The translations under genes and the position numbers were made by a program. Below, in pieces: positions 42,782-50,761 of a stretch of DNA of 64,000 nucleotides. The notes below the pieces were generated by a model. That model saw nothing but the letters and a program-made list of their open reading frames with translations, did no database searches and had not been told where the DNA came from. The stretch spans positions 62,001 through 126,000 of the forward strand of contig CAYJGB010000001.1 of NCBI GenBank assembly GCA_964369405.1, given 5' to 3'. Position 1 is the first letter of the stretch, and the number at the start of each line of letters is the position of its first letter. This stretch comes from CAYJFG01 sp964369405. Its GTDB lineage: Bacteria > Bacillota > Clostridia > Oscillospirales > Acutalibacteraceae.

Positions 42782-43411
42782 ATGGAAAAAATAAAAAGTA
42801 AGATAAAGCCGATAATAATTATAACAGTATCAGTTATAGTATTAATATCTGGAATATTTGTATATTTATTTAGAATAAACTATTTTAATATTTTAGAGAT
42901 AATTGTATCTCCAAATAATACGACAATTATTACAGTGTATGAAGATACATCTGCTGAGCTAGTTAGAGATGCATCAGGCAACAAAATAATGAGTAAATTT
43001 TATTACGATGTTAAAGGTGATTTAAATTTTGACAATTATGGTTTATATACTTATAATGGAGTATATATATCACCTTGTCATGAAAACGTAGTTTTATCAA
43101 CGATTGATGATAACGGGAGAATTATTCTTGAAGTAGTTTATTCTTTGAATGATGTTCATTATGATTTAACAAATTCAATACGTCAGAGTATTATAAGTAG
43201 TAAAAAAATTAAAGAGTTGTCTTATGCACTAGATTATAATATACAAGTCGATGTGATAAAATGGACTGATGTAAAAGATGTTATGACAGTTGAGTTTGAA
43301 TACATAAATAGCGAAGATAAAAAAACTGCAGGAACACTCGATTATAATTGTGTTACTGAAATGATTACTAATATTGATTATGAAACAGAAGTCGAAAGTG
43401 ATGACGAATAA
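42782..43411 (+). CDS. Unknown membrane-anchored protein
   Basis: Not recognised. 209 aa with one N-terminal membrane segment (about 10-31, PIIIITVSVIVLISGIFVYLF) and an extracellular ~175-residue domain of alternating strands. No Cys. The ATG at 42782 follows AGGGGTG by 6 bases and is preferred over GTG 42773. Own promoter and a strong terminator: monocistronic. Confidence 0.6.
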   Translation: MEKIKSKIKPIIIITVSVIVLISGIFVYLFRINYFNILEIIVSPNNTTIITVYEDTSAELVRDASGNKIMSKFYYDVKGDLNFDNYGLYTYNGVYISPCHENVVLSTIDDNGRIILEVVYSLNDVHYDLTNSIRQSIISSKKIKELSYALDYNIQVDVIKWTDVKDVMTVEFEYINSEDKKTAGTLDYNCVTEMITNIDYETEVESDDE

Positions 43412-43446
43412 GAATAATGTTAACATTTAATATATACTGAATATCA

Positions 43447-43486
43447 AACAACTGGGCTGTTGAATTAAAACAGCCCAGTTGTTTTC
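43447..43486 (+). terminator. Strong intrinsic terminator
   Basis: Perfect 15-bp stem AACAACTGGGCTGTT / AACAGCCCAGTTGTT with a 7-base loop, then TTTTC. Confidence 0.9.
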
Positions 43487-43527
43487 ATTGTAACAAAAAA
43501 AATTTATAGTCATAAAATATATAAGAA

Positions 43528-43536
43528 CATATTTTA
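43528..43536 (+). promoter_or_regulatory. Possible sporulation-sigma -10 box
   Basis: CATATTTTA fits the CATAnnnTA -10 shared by sigma-E and sigma-K promoters, 28 bases before the hydrolase start. A convincing -35 was not found. Confidence 0.3.
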
Positions 43537-43563
43537 TGTAAAGGTAGGTGTAAATTTAAAATA

Positions 43564-44004
43564 ATGGACACCAGAGAACTTTTTGCAAGACTAATTAAGT
43601 GTGAAGCAGGTGGGGAAGGGTTAGACGGAATGCAAGCTGTTGCAACTGTAATAATGAATAGAGCCAATATTCCATATGGAGAATTTGCCAGAATAAGTAA
43701 CGGTGGCGATATTCGAAATATTATTTTGCAAGATAGACAATTTGTATGTGCTAGAACAACTGTAGAAGGGCAGTATAATCCACAAAATTTATACAATATG
43801 GCGATAGAGCCAATAGATTATGAAGTTGCTGACTGGGCAATAGCTGGAAACGTTTTAAATGGTATAGGGAACTCATTGTTTTTCTTTAATCCGTATAGTG
43901 CTACTTGTCCACAGTTTTTTCCACCAAATGGAGTAGGTGCATTTTATGCAAGAGTAGGAGACCATTGTTTTTATGCACCTACTGAAAAATATAAAGACAC
44001 ATAA
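43564..44004 (+). CDS. SleB/CwlJ-type spore cortex or cell-wall hydrolase
   Basis: 146-aa catalytic domain only (Hydrolase_2 family), no signal peptide and no peptidoglycan-binding repeats, like CwlJ. Catalytic Glu14 is in the signature KCEAGGEGLDGMQAVATVIMNR (in parts); downstream FFFNP and GDHCFY. CwlJ-type enzymes degrade cortex lytic bonds during germination, and in Bacillus CwlJ depends on GerQ. The next gene is GerQ-like, which supports this role. Confidence 0.85.
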   Translation: MDTRELFARLIKCEAGGEGLDGMQAVATVIMNRANIPYGEFARISNGGDIRNIILQDRQFVCARTTVEGQYNPQNLYNMAIEPIDYEVADWAIAGNVLNGIGNSLFFFNPYSATCPQFFPPNGVGAFYARVGDHCFYAPTEKYKDT

Positions 44005-44019
44005 ATGGAGGGGCTATAA

Positions 44020-44658
44020 TTGAATAATTCAATAGATTTAGGTAGAATTTACGGATTTAATGATTGTAAAGATGGCAGTTGTTCATATACAGGAAACGTA
44101 GCACCAAATATACCATCACTAGAAGAGATAGCATATTACAATATAGCAAGAGCAAATATTGATGCTCAAAATACACAAGAAGATTATAAAAGACAAGAGG
44201 AATTACAAAACACATTGCAGTCAGGTGGTTTTAGAGATAGAAGTCAAACTATGCCAGAGCAAGTAGTAGACAATATAACAGCAAGAGATATTTCTTATGG
44301 TGGTCTTAGTAGGAGTTATACTACAACAGAGCAAGGAAATGACTATACATTGACACCAAAACTACAAATACCAATGGATATGATGAATGATAACAGTAAC
44401 TTGAATATGATACCAGAATATAATCAACCGTACCCAGTAACAGCAGAAAGCATACAATATTTAAATGCTTTTATGAGAACTCAAGTTGGTAGAAGGGTAG
44501 AAGTTGAATTTTTAATAGGTTCAGATGATTTAGTAAGTAAAACAGGATACTTGCTAGGGGTTGGAGCTAATTACATCTTAATAAATGAGCTAGGAACAGC
44601 AAATTTAACATCTTGTGATTTTTATAATATAAAGTTCGTAACATATTTCTATGATTAA
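44020..44658 (+). CDS. GerQ-like spore coat protein
   Basis: 212 aa. The first ~140 residues are polar, Gln/Asn-rich and low-complexity; the C-terminal ~75 residues (VTAESIQYLNAFMRTQVGR, VEVEFLIGSDDLVSKTGYLLGVGANYILINE) resemble the GerQ domain: a helix then a small beta barrel. GerQ is a coat protein needed for CwlJ localisation and cross-linked by transglutaminase. Starts at TTG 44020, 12 bases after ggagggg. The last 4 bases overlap the convergent hemW stop. Confidence 0.6.
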   Translation: MNNSIDLGRIYGFNDCKDGSCSYTGNVAPNIPSLEEIAYYNIARANIDAQNTQEDYKRQEELQNTLQSGGFRDRSQTMPEQVVDNITARDISYGGLSRSYTTTEQGNDYTLTPKLQIPMDMMNDNSNLNMIPEYNQPYPVTAESIQYLNAFMRTQVGRRVEVEFLIGSDDLVSKTGYLLGVGANYILINELGTANLTSCDFYNIKFVTYFYD

Positions 44659-45761
44659 TCATCAAAAAGAATAGAAGAGATTATGTAATTTGAGATTAAG
44701 AAACCTTTTTCAGTAAGATATAATCTATCGTTATCATTGCAAACAAAGCTAGTAAATTTAGGTTTGTTTGCATTTTTAATATATTTTTCTGGAAAAGAGC
44801 AATTAAATCTCTCCTTGAATTTAACAAAAGAAATACCTTTTGTTAACCTTAAATTCATCATAATATATTCTTCTTCACTACCACCATTTCCATCATCAAT
44901 AATAATATTATTATAATAATCACTAAAATTGCTAGGAGAGTAAAATCGTTTATTATCTACATAGGAATGAGAGGCTACACCAAAACCTAAATATTCTTCA
45001 CAGAGCCAATACTTTAAATTATGCTTGCTTTCAAAGTTAGGCTTGCAAAAATTAGATATTTCATACTGATTATAACCTAATGTCTTTAAGTATGTTATCA
45101 TAAACAAGTATAAATCACTTACAGTGTCTTCATCTGGCAAATTTAAAGTATCTCTGATTTTGTTATACTTTGTTTTTTCTTCAATTTTTAATATGTATGC
45201 TGATATATGAGGTACATCTAAACTCTTACAAAAATATAAAGTATCTTGTAAACTTTCTTTTGTTTGTTTAGAAATTCCTATCATTACATCTAATGAAATG
45301 TTTGTAATACCAGATTTTTTAATTTTATCAACACAATTAATAATATCAAACTTTGTGTGTCCTCTACCTAATATCTCTAGTTCTAAATCGTTAGAAGATT
45401 GCATACCAAGCGAAATTCTATTCACTCCTGATGTGTGCAAAAGAGTAAAATCTAAATTTAGAGTGGAAGTAGGGTTTACTTCAATAGTAATTTCGGGATT
45501 GCTAACAGTATAATTATTATATATGCAATTTAATATTTTAATTATATTGTCAGTTCCTATAATGCTAGGCGTACCGCCTCCAAAGTAAATAGTATCAATT
45601 ACTCTGTTGTTATATTTATAGGAATTATCTTTAATTTGATTACATAAAAAACTAATATATTCCTCTGACTTTTCGATACTGTATTTTCTTGAGAAAAAAT
45701 CACAATAAGGACATTTTTTAATACAAAATGGTATATGTATATATATGGATAAAGGTTTCAT
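44655..45761 (-). CDS. hemW: Radical-SAM HemW family protein (coproporphyrinogen III oxidase-like)
   Basis: 368 aa. The SAM cluster is C13-x3-C17-x2-C20 in IHIPFCIKKCPYCDF; FGGGTPSI follows near residue 61. The length and lack of the extra N-terminal HemN residues fit HemW, a heme chaperone, and not coproporphyrinogen dehydrogenase, as far as can be judged. In Clostridia the gene usually stands near lepA or dnaK; here it is isolated among spore genes. Confidence 0.88.
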   Translation of the reverse strand: MKPLSIYIHIPFCIKKCPYCDFFSRKYSIEKSEEYISFLCNQIKDNSYKYNNRVIDTIYFGGGTPSIIGTDNIIKILNCIYNNYTVSNPEITIEVNPTSTLNLDFTLLHTSGVNRISLGMQSSNDLELEILGRGHTKFDIINCVDKIKKSGITNISLDVMIGISKQTKESLQDTLYFCKSLDVPHISAYILKIEEKTKYNKIRDTLNLPDEDTVSDLYLFMITYLKTLGYNQYEISNFCKPNFESKHNLKYWLCEEYLGFGVASHSYVDNKRFYSPSNFSDYYNNIIIDDGNGGSEEEYIMMNLRLTKGISFVKFKERFNCSFPEKYIKNANKPKFTSFVCNDNDRLYLTEKGFLISNYIISSILFDD

Positions 45762-45834
45762 AATTCACCAACTTTAATTTTATATGCTATAATATCCATT
45801 ATACAATAAATTATATAATTCTACAAATAAAAAT

Positions 45835-45994
45835 GGGGCTGTCGCTTTTAGAAAATTGTTCGTCATATTATACAATCCAGTTGTAGGGGCAAAATCCATT
45901 TTCGCCCGAAATTCTTCAAATTCAAAAAAATCGGGAGCATATGGAATGCTCCCCTACAAAGATTTGGTAATATTAACATTAGTGCGTAAGCCCC
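45835..45994. repeat. MITE-like inverted-repeat element, copy 2 (160 bp, inverted orientation)
   Basis: Starts GGGGCTGTCGC and ends GTGCGTAAGCCCC. It carries TTGTAGGGGC, a hairpin GGGCAAAA / TTTTCGCCC and a hairpin GGGAGCATA / ATGCTCCC followed by CCTACAAA. It aligns with the reverse complement of copies 1 and 3. It lies between the 5' end of hemW and the 3' end of cotJC. Confidence 0.85.
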
Positions 45995-46013
45995 ATCACA
46001 GTAAGGTTAAATA

Positions 46014-46628
46014 TTATTTGCAGTTTTTATTGCAGTTATCATATGCAGGATTAAAAGCATAGAAATTTTTACTATTTAATTTATCTGTTGTAATTCGTAA
46101 GCCTTCGCCAAATCTTTGATAATGCACTACTTCTCTTTCTCTTAAAAATCTAATTGGGTCTATTACATCAGGGTCATCACAAAACCTTAAGATGTTTTCA
46201 TAAGTTACACGTGCTTTCTGTTCTGCTGACATATCATTGTGTAGGTCTGCTACTACATCACCCTTGCTTTGTATATAGCCTGCTGTAAACGGTGCACCAG
46301 ATGCAGAAGTTGGGAAAATACCTGTTGTATGGTCTACAAAGTATGTGTCAAACCCACTTTCTCTTAACTCTTCTACACTTAGATTTTTCGTTAACTGATA
46401 CACTATTGTTCCAATCATCTCTAAATGTCCTAATTCTTCTGTGCCTATATCTGTGAGTATTGCTTTAAGTTCTGGATATGGCATACTGTATCTTTGGCTT
46501 AGATATTGTAGAGAAGCTGATAATTCTCCATCAGGTCCTCCATATTGAGTAATTATAATTTTTGCAAGTTTTGGGTTAGTCTGTTTGATATTGACTGGAT
46601 ATTGTAATTTCTTTTCATATACCCACAT
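46014..46628 (-). CDS. cotJC: Spore coat protein CotJC (manganese-catalase family)
   Basis: 204 aa with a ferritin-like four-helix fold of the manganese catalase family; metal-ligand motifs include EELGHLEMIG near residue 68 and ARVTYENILRF and REREVVHYQRFGE toward the end. ATG at 46628 is chosen because AAGGAGG is 10 bases upstream; GTG 46637 would overlap it. Forms the cotJ operon with cotJB and cotJA and is part of the spore coat. Possibly a peroxide scavenger. Confidence 0.93.
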   Translation of the reverse strand: MWVYEKKLQYPVNIKQTNPKLAKIIITQYGGPDGELSASLQYLSQRYSMPYPELKAILTDIGTEELGHLEMIGTIVYQLTKNLSVEELRESGFDTYFVDHTTGIFPTSASGAPFTAGYIQSKGDVVADLHNDMSAEQKARVTYENILRFCDDPDVIDPIRFLREREVVHYQRFGEGLRITTDKLNSKNFYAFNPAYDNCNKNCK

Positions 46629-46630
46629 GA

Positions 46631-46891
46631 TTAACACTCCTCCTTATAACTTGTATCCCAAGGCCATGGGTCAGCAATCCAACCCCATCTATTACCACCG
46701 TTTTCATCAGTAGTTAAAGCACCATATTTTTCTTCGTACTCTGTAGTTAGTTTTTGGCTTTTTATACTATATTCCTCTAGCTTTTTAGCGATTTCAACAT
46801 CATCTGGATGAGTATCTAAATATAAATGTAAATCTGTTATTGCAAAATCTACAGATGTAATTTGTCTTAGTAACATTTCACGCTCTTTCAT
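46631..46891 (-). CDS. cotJB: Spore coat protein CotJB
   Basis: 86 aa, with LLRQITSVDFAITDLHLYLDTHPDD near the N-terminus and the C-terminal aromatic YGALTTDENGGNRWGWIADPWPWD typical of CotJB. The WIADPWPW tail is highly conserved. Second gene of cotJABC; needed for coat assembly of CotJC in Bacillus. Confidence 0.93.
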   Translation of the reverse strand: MKEREMLLRQITSVDFAITDLHLYLDTHPDDVEIAKKLEEYSIKSQKLTTEYEEKYGALTTDENGGNRWGWIADPWPWDTSYKEEC

Positions 46892-46893
46892 AG

Positions 46894-47085
46894 TTATTCT
46901 CCTTCACAACCAACAAAAGGTTTTTTTAGTACAGGGAACATAGTGCCAGATACAGCACCTTGTTCTGCTGAGAATGTTTTATTGCTTGTTTGATATGGCA
47001 CATACGCCATAGCAACGCTTATATCGTCTGGAATAGCTTTTATTCCATATTCTTCCATTGTCATAGTATATAAATCATTTTCCAT
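46894..47085 (-). CDS. cotJA: Spore coat-associated protein CotJA
   Basis: 63 aa: MAYVPYQ, FSAEQGAVSGTMFPVLKKPFVG match CotJA (AYVPxQ ... LxxGTxFPxLxKPF). Start ATG 47085 after GAGAGG; the longer frame (to 47151) lacks a ribosome-binding site and reads non-polar residues unlike the family. First gene of the operon. Confidence 0.88.
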   Translation of the reverse strand: MENDLYTMTMEEYGIKAIPDDISVAMAYVPYQTSNKTFSAEQGAVSGTMFPVLKKPFVGCEGE

Positions 47086-47109
47086 AAATAAATTCCTCTC
47101 TCTAAAGTA

Positions 47110-47138
47110 ACTATATTTAGTTATAAAATATAATATGC
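47110..47138 (-). promoter_or_regulatory. Probable sigma-E-type promoter of cotJABC
   Basis: Minus strand GCATATT (47138-47132), 14-bp spacer, AATATAGT (47117-47110), against the sigma-E consensus KMATATT-14-CATACANT. The -35 fits fully and the -10 matches at A, T, A, A and T. A sigma-E mother-cell promoter is what cotJ has in Bacillus subtilis. Confidence 0.5.
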
Positions 47139-47147
47139 AAAAATAAA

Positions 47148-47180
47148 ACAACTAGTGATTTTTAAATAATCACTAGTTGT
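47148..47180 (-). terminator. Terminator of tspO
   Basis: Perfect stem ACAACTAGTGATT / AATCACTAGTTGT with a 7-base loop. On the minus strand it is followed by TTTTATTTTT, so it stops transcription from tspO before cotJA. Confidence 0.8.
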
Positions 47181-47232
47181 CAGACCGTAACATAATTGAA
47201 TAATAACAGAATTTTAAATTTAATTATAATAT

Positions 47233-47721
47233 TTAATTAAGTATATAAATTGCTAGGTTTAAATACCCTGCAAAAGTCACCCATAAAATATAAGGGATTA
47301 ATAAATAGCCAGCAGGCTTTGAAATGTTGTAAAACTTAATTGTAGTGATAATGATTAGTAATAACAAAATTATAAGCCATACAAATGCAAAAAGATAAAG
47401 TTCGAAATTGAAAAAAATTATTGACCAAAAGAAATTGAAAATTAGTTGTAACCCGTAAAATTTAAGAGCAGATAATTTTTCTTTATCTGAGCTATTGGAA
47501 GTTAAAACTAAGTAAGAGGCTATTCCCATTAAGATATATAGAATTGACCACATAATGGGGAATATAAAACCTGGTGGTGAAAGTGGTGGCTGATTAAGAT
47601 TTTGAAATTGTTCCATACTATTACTAGATATGAAACCAGCGAGCATACCAACAAGTAATGGGATAGCGATACAGATTATTAATGCTTTAAGATTTTTAAT
47701 AGATTTTAAATGTTTTATCAT
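47233..47721 (-). CDS. tspO: TspO/MBR family tryptophan-rich sensory protein
   Basis: 162-aa membrane protein with five helices. Signatures QPPLSPPGFIFPIMWSILYILMGIASYL near residue 45, FNFFWSIIFF and the final LWVTFAGYLNLAIY. TspO binds tetrapyrroles; function in anaerobes is unclear. ATG 47721 is chosen with GAAGGTG 6 bases upstream. Confidence 0.9.
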   Translation of the reverse strand: MIKHLKSIKNLKALIICIAIPLLVGMLAGFISSNSMEQFQNLNQPPLSPPGFIFPIMWSILYILMGIASYLVLTSNSSDKEKLSALKFYGLQLIFNFFWSIIFFNFELYLFAFVWLIILLLLIIITTIKFYNISKPAGYLLIPYILWVTFAGYLNLAIYILN

Positions 47722-47820
47722 AATTAACACCTTCTTTAATAGAAGTATATGCTAGTAAAATAAAATAATAACTGAATTTATAAGAAAAATCAAAAAACTT
47801 TAAAAAAAGTAAAATTTTGT

Positions 47821-47850
47821 TTGACAAACAAACGTAAAAAATAGTAAAAT
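47821..47850 (+). promoter_or_regulatory. Sigma-A promoter of prfC
   Basis: TTGACA (47821-47826), 18-bp spacer, TAAAAT (47845-47850), about 30 bases before the ribosome-binding site. Confidence 0.65.
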
Positions 47851-47894
47851 AAGTAGTTGTGATATGTATTACAGATATTTTAGGAGGAATTATT

Positions 47895-49478
47895 TTGCCT
47901 GACTTTTTAAACGAGATAAGTAAAAGAAGAACTTTTGCAATTATATCTCACCCAGATGCCGGAAAAACAACTTTAACAGAGAAATTATTACTTTACAGTG
48001 GTGCGATAAATGTTGCAGGAACAGTAAAAGGTAAAAAATCTTCAAAGCATGCAGTGTCTGACTGGATGGAAATAGAAAAACAAAGAGGTATTTCAGTAAC
48101 ATCATCTGTGCTACAATTTAAGTATGATGGATATTGTATTAATATACTAGACACACCAGGACATCAAGACTTTTCAGAAGACACATATAGAACTCTTATG
48201 GCAGCAGATAGTGCAGTAATGGTTATTGATGCATCAAAAGGTGTAGAAGCACAAACTATAAAATTATTTAAAGTATGTTTGCTAAGAAATATACCAATTA
48301 TAACATTTATAAATAAAATGGATAGGGAAGCAAAAAACCCATATGAATTGTTAGAAGATATAGAAAATGTACTAGGAATAAATACATATCCAATGAATTG
48401 GCCTATTGGATGTGGAAAAGAGTTTAAAGGTGTATATGATAGAAAAGAAGAAAGCATATTATCATTTACAGCAAACAATGGACAAAAAGAAGTAGAACAA
48501 AGAGAATTAAAAGTAAATGATATTGACTTAGAAAATGAAATTGGCAAATTGTTTAAAGTGCAATTACTTGAAGATATAGAGCTTCTTGATATAGCGGGAG
48601 ATGATTTTGATATAAATCAAGTAAGAGAAGGAAAGCTTACACCAGTATTTTTTGGTTCAGCACTAACAAATTTTGGAGTAGAACCATTTTTAAAAGAATT
48701 CTTAACACTTACAACATCACCACTACCTAGAGAAACAAAAGATGAAGAAATAGAACCAACTGATGAACATTTTTCAGCATTTGTATTTAAAATACAAGCA
48801 AATATGAACAAAGCACATAGAGATAGAATAGCATTTATGAGAATATGTTCAGGAAAATTTGAAAAGAATATGGAAGTATATCATGTTCAAGGTGGCAAAA
48901 AGATGAGGTTATCTCAACCACAACAAATTATGGCACAAGAAAGAGAAATAATAGAAGAAGCATATGCAGGAGATATAATTGGAGTGTTTGACCCAGGTAT
49001 ATTTTCTATAGGAGATACAATATGTCTAGCAAATAAAAAAGTAGAGTTTAAAGGTATACCAACATTTGCACCAGAACATTTTTCATTAGTAAGACAAAAA
49101 GATACAATGAAGAGAAAACAGTTTATAAAAGGTATATCACAAATTGCACAAGAGGGAGCAATACAAATATTCCAAGAACTAGGAGCTGGAATGGAAGAAG
49201 TAATTGTAGGAGTAGTAGGAACATTACAATTCGAAGTGTTGGAGTATAGACTTAAAAATGAATATAATGTAGATATTATAATGAGTGGATTGCCATATCA
49301 GTTTATAAGATGGATAGGCAATGAAGATATTGACCCTAAGACCTTAGATTTGTCATCAGATACAAAAAGAATACAAGATTTAAAAGGTAATTATTTATTA
49401 TTGTTTACTAGCCAGTGGACAATCAATTGGGCGTTAGAACATAATAAAGATTTAATTTTAAACGAATTTAGCGTGTAA
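47895..49478 (+). CDS. prfC: Peptide chain release factor 3
   Basis: GTPase recycling RF1/RF2 from the ribosome after termination. TTG at 47895 lies 7 bases after AGGAGG (47882-47887) and gives 527 aa, close to the E. coli protein; the GTG at 47859 upstream would overlap the ribosome-binding site. G1 SHPDAGKTT near residue 17, Switch II DTPGHQDFSEDTYR near 85, NKMD near 140. The usual order of EF-G-like domains is kept. A MITE-like element begins 15 bases after its stop. Confidence 0.94.
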   Translation: MPDFLNEISKRRTFAIISHPDAGKTTLTEKLLLYSGAINVAGTVKGKKSSKHAVSDWMEIEKQRGISVTSSVLQFKYDGYCINILDTPGHQDFSEDTYRTLMAADSAVMVIDASKGVEAQTIKLFKVCLLRNIPIITFINKMDREAKNPYELLEDIENVLGINTYPMNWPIGCGKEFKGVYDRKEESILSFTANNGQKEVEQRELKVNDIDLENEIGKLFKVQLLEDIELLDIAGDDFDINQVREGKLTPVFFGSALTNFGVEPFLKEFLTLTTSPLPRETKDEEIEPTDEHFSAFVFKIQANMNKAHRDRIAFMRICSGKFEKNMEVYHVQGGKKMRLSQPQQIMAQEREIIEEAYAGDIIGVFDPGIFSIGDTICLANKKVEFKGIPTFAPEHFSLVRQKDTMKRKQFIKGISQIAQEGAIQIFQELGAGMEEVIVGVVGTLQFEVLEYRLKNEYNVDIIMSGLPYQFIRWIGNEDIDPKTLDLSSDTKRIQDLKGNYLLLFTSQWTINWALEHNKDLILNEFSV

Positions 49479-49492
49479 TACTTAAGGGTGAT

Positions 49493-49655
49493 GGTGCTGT
49501 CTCACTAATGTTAATATTCCCAAATCTTTGTAGGGGGGAGCATTCTATATGCTCCCTATTTTTTGTAAATTTGAAGAATTTTGTGCGAAAATGAATTTCG
49601 CTCCTACAACTGGATTGTATAATATGACGAACAATTTTCTAAATGCGACAGCCCC
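49493..49655. repeat. MITE-like inverted-repeat element, copy 3 (163 bp)
   Basis: Starts GGTGCTGTCTCACTAATG and ends AAATGCGACAGCCCC. Internal TTTGTAGG ... CCTACAA, hairpins GGGAGCAT / ATGCTCCC and GCGAAAAT.. / TTTCGC. It differs from copy 1 mainly by lacking the extra ~45 bp. Between convergent prfC and the GGGtGRT gene. Confidence 0.85.
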
Positions 49656-49667
49656 ATATATACGCTT

Positions 49668-49705
49668 AATGGCAGTAACAAACATAATCATTTGTTACTG
49701 CCATT
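49668..49705. terminator. Hairpin terminator between convergent genes
   Basis: Perfect 15-bp stem AATGGCAGTAACAAA / TTTGTTACTGCCATT with an 8-base loop, 30 bases after the stop of the GGGtGRT gene (minus strand) and just after MITE copy 3. T tracts are weak on both sides. Confidence 0.65.
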
Positions 49706-49734
49706 TGTTATAGATATATATCTAATTTTTTAAA

Positions 49735-50739
49735 TTATTTGTTTAATCCTTCATAAACTGCTACTGCACAAGCAACTGTTGCACCAACCATTGGGTTATT
49801 ACCCATTCCGATTAAGCCCATCATTTCTACGTGTGCTGGTACTGATGAAGAACCTGCAAATTGTGCATCTCCATGCATACGTCCCATTGAATCAGTTAAG
49901 CCGTATGATGCAGGACCTGCTCCCATATTGTCAGGGTGAAGTGTACGTCCTGTACCACCACCACTTGCAACTGAGAAATATTTCACGTTATTTTCTAATG
50001 CCCATTTTTTATATGTTCCAGCTACTAAATGTTGGAAACGTGTAGGGTTTGTTGAGTTACCTGTAATAGATACATCAACGCCCTCTAAAGCCATTATTGC
50101 AACGCCTTCACGTACATCATTAGCACCATAACATTTTACTGCTGCTCTTTCTCCGTCTGAGAAAGCTCTTTCTTCTAATACTTTAACTTCACTTGTGAAG
50201 AAGTCAAATTCAGTTTTTACATATGTAAAACCGTTTATTCTTGAAATGATATATGCAGCATCTTTTCCTAAACCATTTAAGATAACTCTTAATGGTTCTT
50301 TTCTTGCTTTATTTGCTGTTCTTGCAATACCAATTGCTCCTTCAGCTGCTGCAAAACTTTCGTGTCCTGCTAAAAATGCAAAACATTTAGTTTCATCTCT
50401 TAGTAACATTGCTCCTAGGTTACCATGTCCTAAACCTACTTTTCTTTGCTCTGCTACTGAACCTGGTATACAGAATGCTTCTAAGCCTACACCGATTAAC
50501 TCAGCTGCTTGAGATGCTGTTGTTGCCTCTTTTTTAATTGCAATTGCACAACCTAATATATACGCCCATGCTGCATTTTCAAATGCGATTGGTTGTATAC
50601 CTTTTACTATTTCGTCTGCGTCTACGCCTTTTGCAAGACATATTTCTCTAGCCTCTTCAAGACTTGCTATACCATATTCGGCAAGGCACTTCTCTATTTT
50701 AGGCATTCTTCTTTCTTTGCTTTCAAAAACTACTGCCAT
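49735..50739 (-). CDS. GGGtGRT protein
   Basis: 334 aa, family named after the motif GGGTGRT, here at residues 260-266 in SVASGGGTGRTLHPDNMG. Other conserved stretches: GLGHGNLGAMLLRDETKCFAFLAGHESFAAAEGAIG (in parts) and NSTNPTRFQHLV. Function is unknown; a metal or nucleotide role is only a guess. It is in an operon with an iron-sulfur scaffold-like gene, a constant association in Clostridia, so it may concern Fe-S assembly. High G+C in its codon choice compared with neighbours suggests high expression. Confidence 0.9.
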   Translation of the reverse strand: MAVVFESKERRMPKIEKCLAEYGIASLEEAREICLAKGVDADEIVKGIQPIAFENAAWAYILGCAIAIKKEATTASQAAELIGVGLEAFCIPGSVAEQRKVGLGHGNLGAMLLRDETKCFAFLAGHESFAAAEGAIGIARTANKARKEPLRVILNGLGKDAAYIISRINGFTYVKTEFDFFTSEVKVLEERAFSDGERAAVKCYGANDVREGVAIMALEGVDVSITGNSTNPTRFQHLVAGTYKKWALENNVKYFSVASGGGTGRTLHPDNMGAGPASYGLTDSMGRMHGDAQFAGSSSVPAHVEMMGLIGMGNNPMVGATVACAVAVYEGLNK

Positions 50740-50761
50740 TTTCGTGTCCTCCTTACCGATA

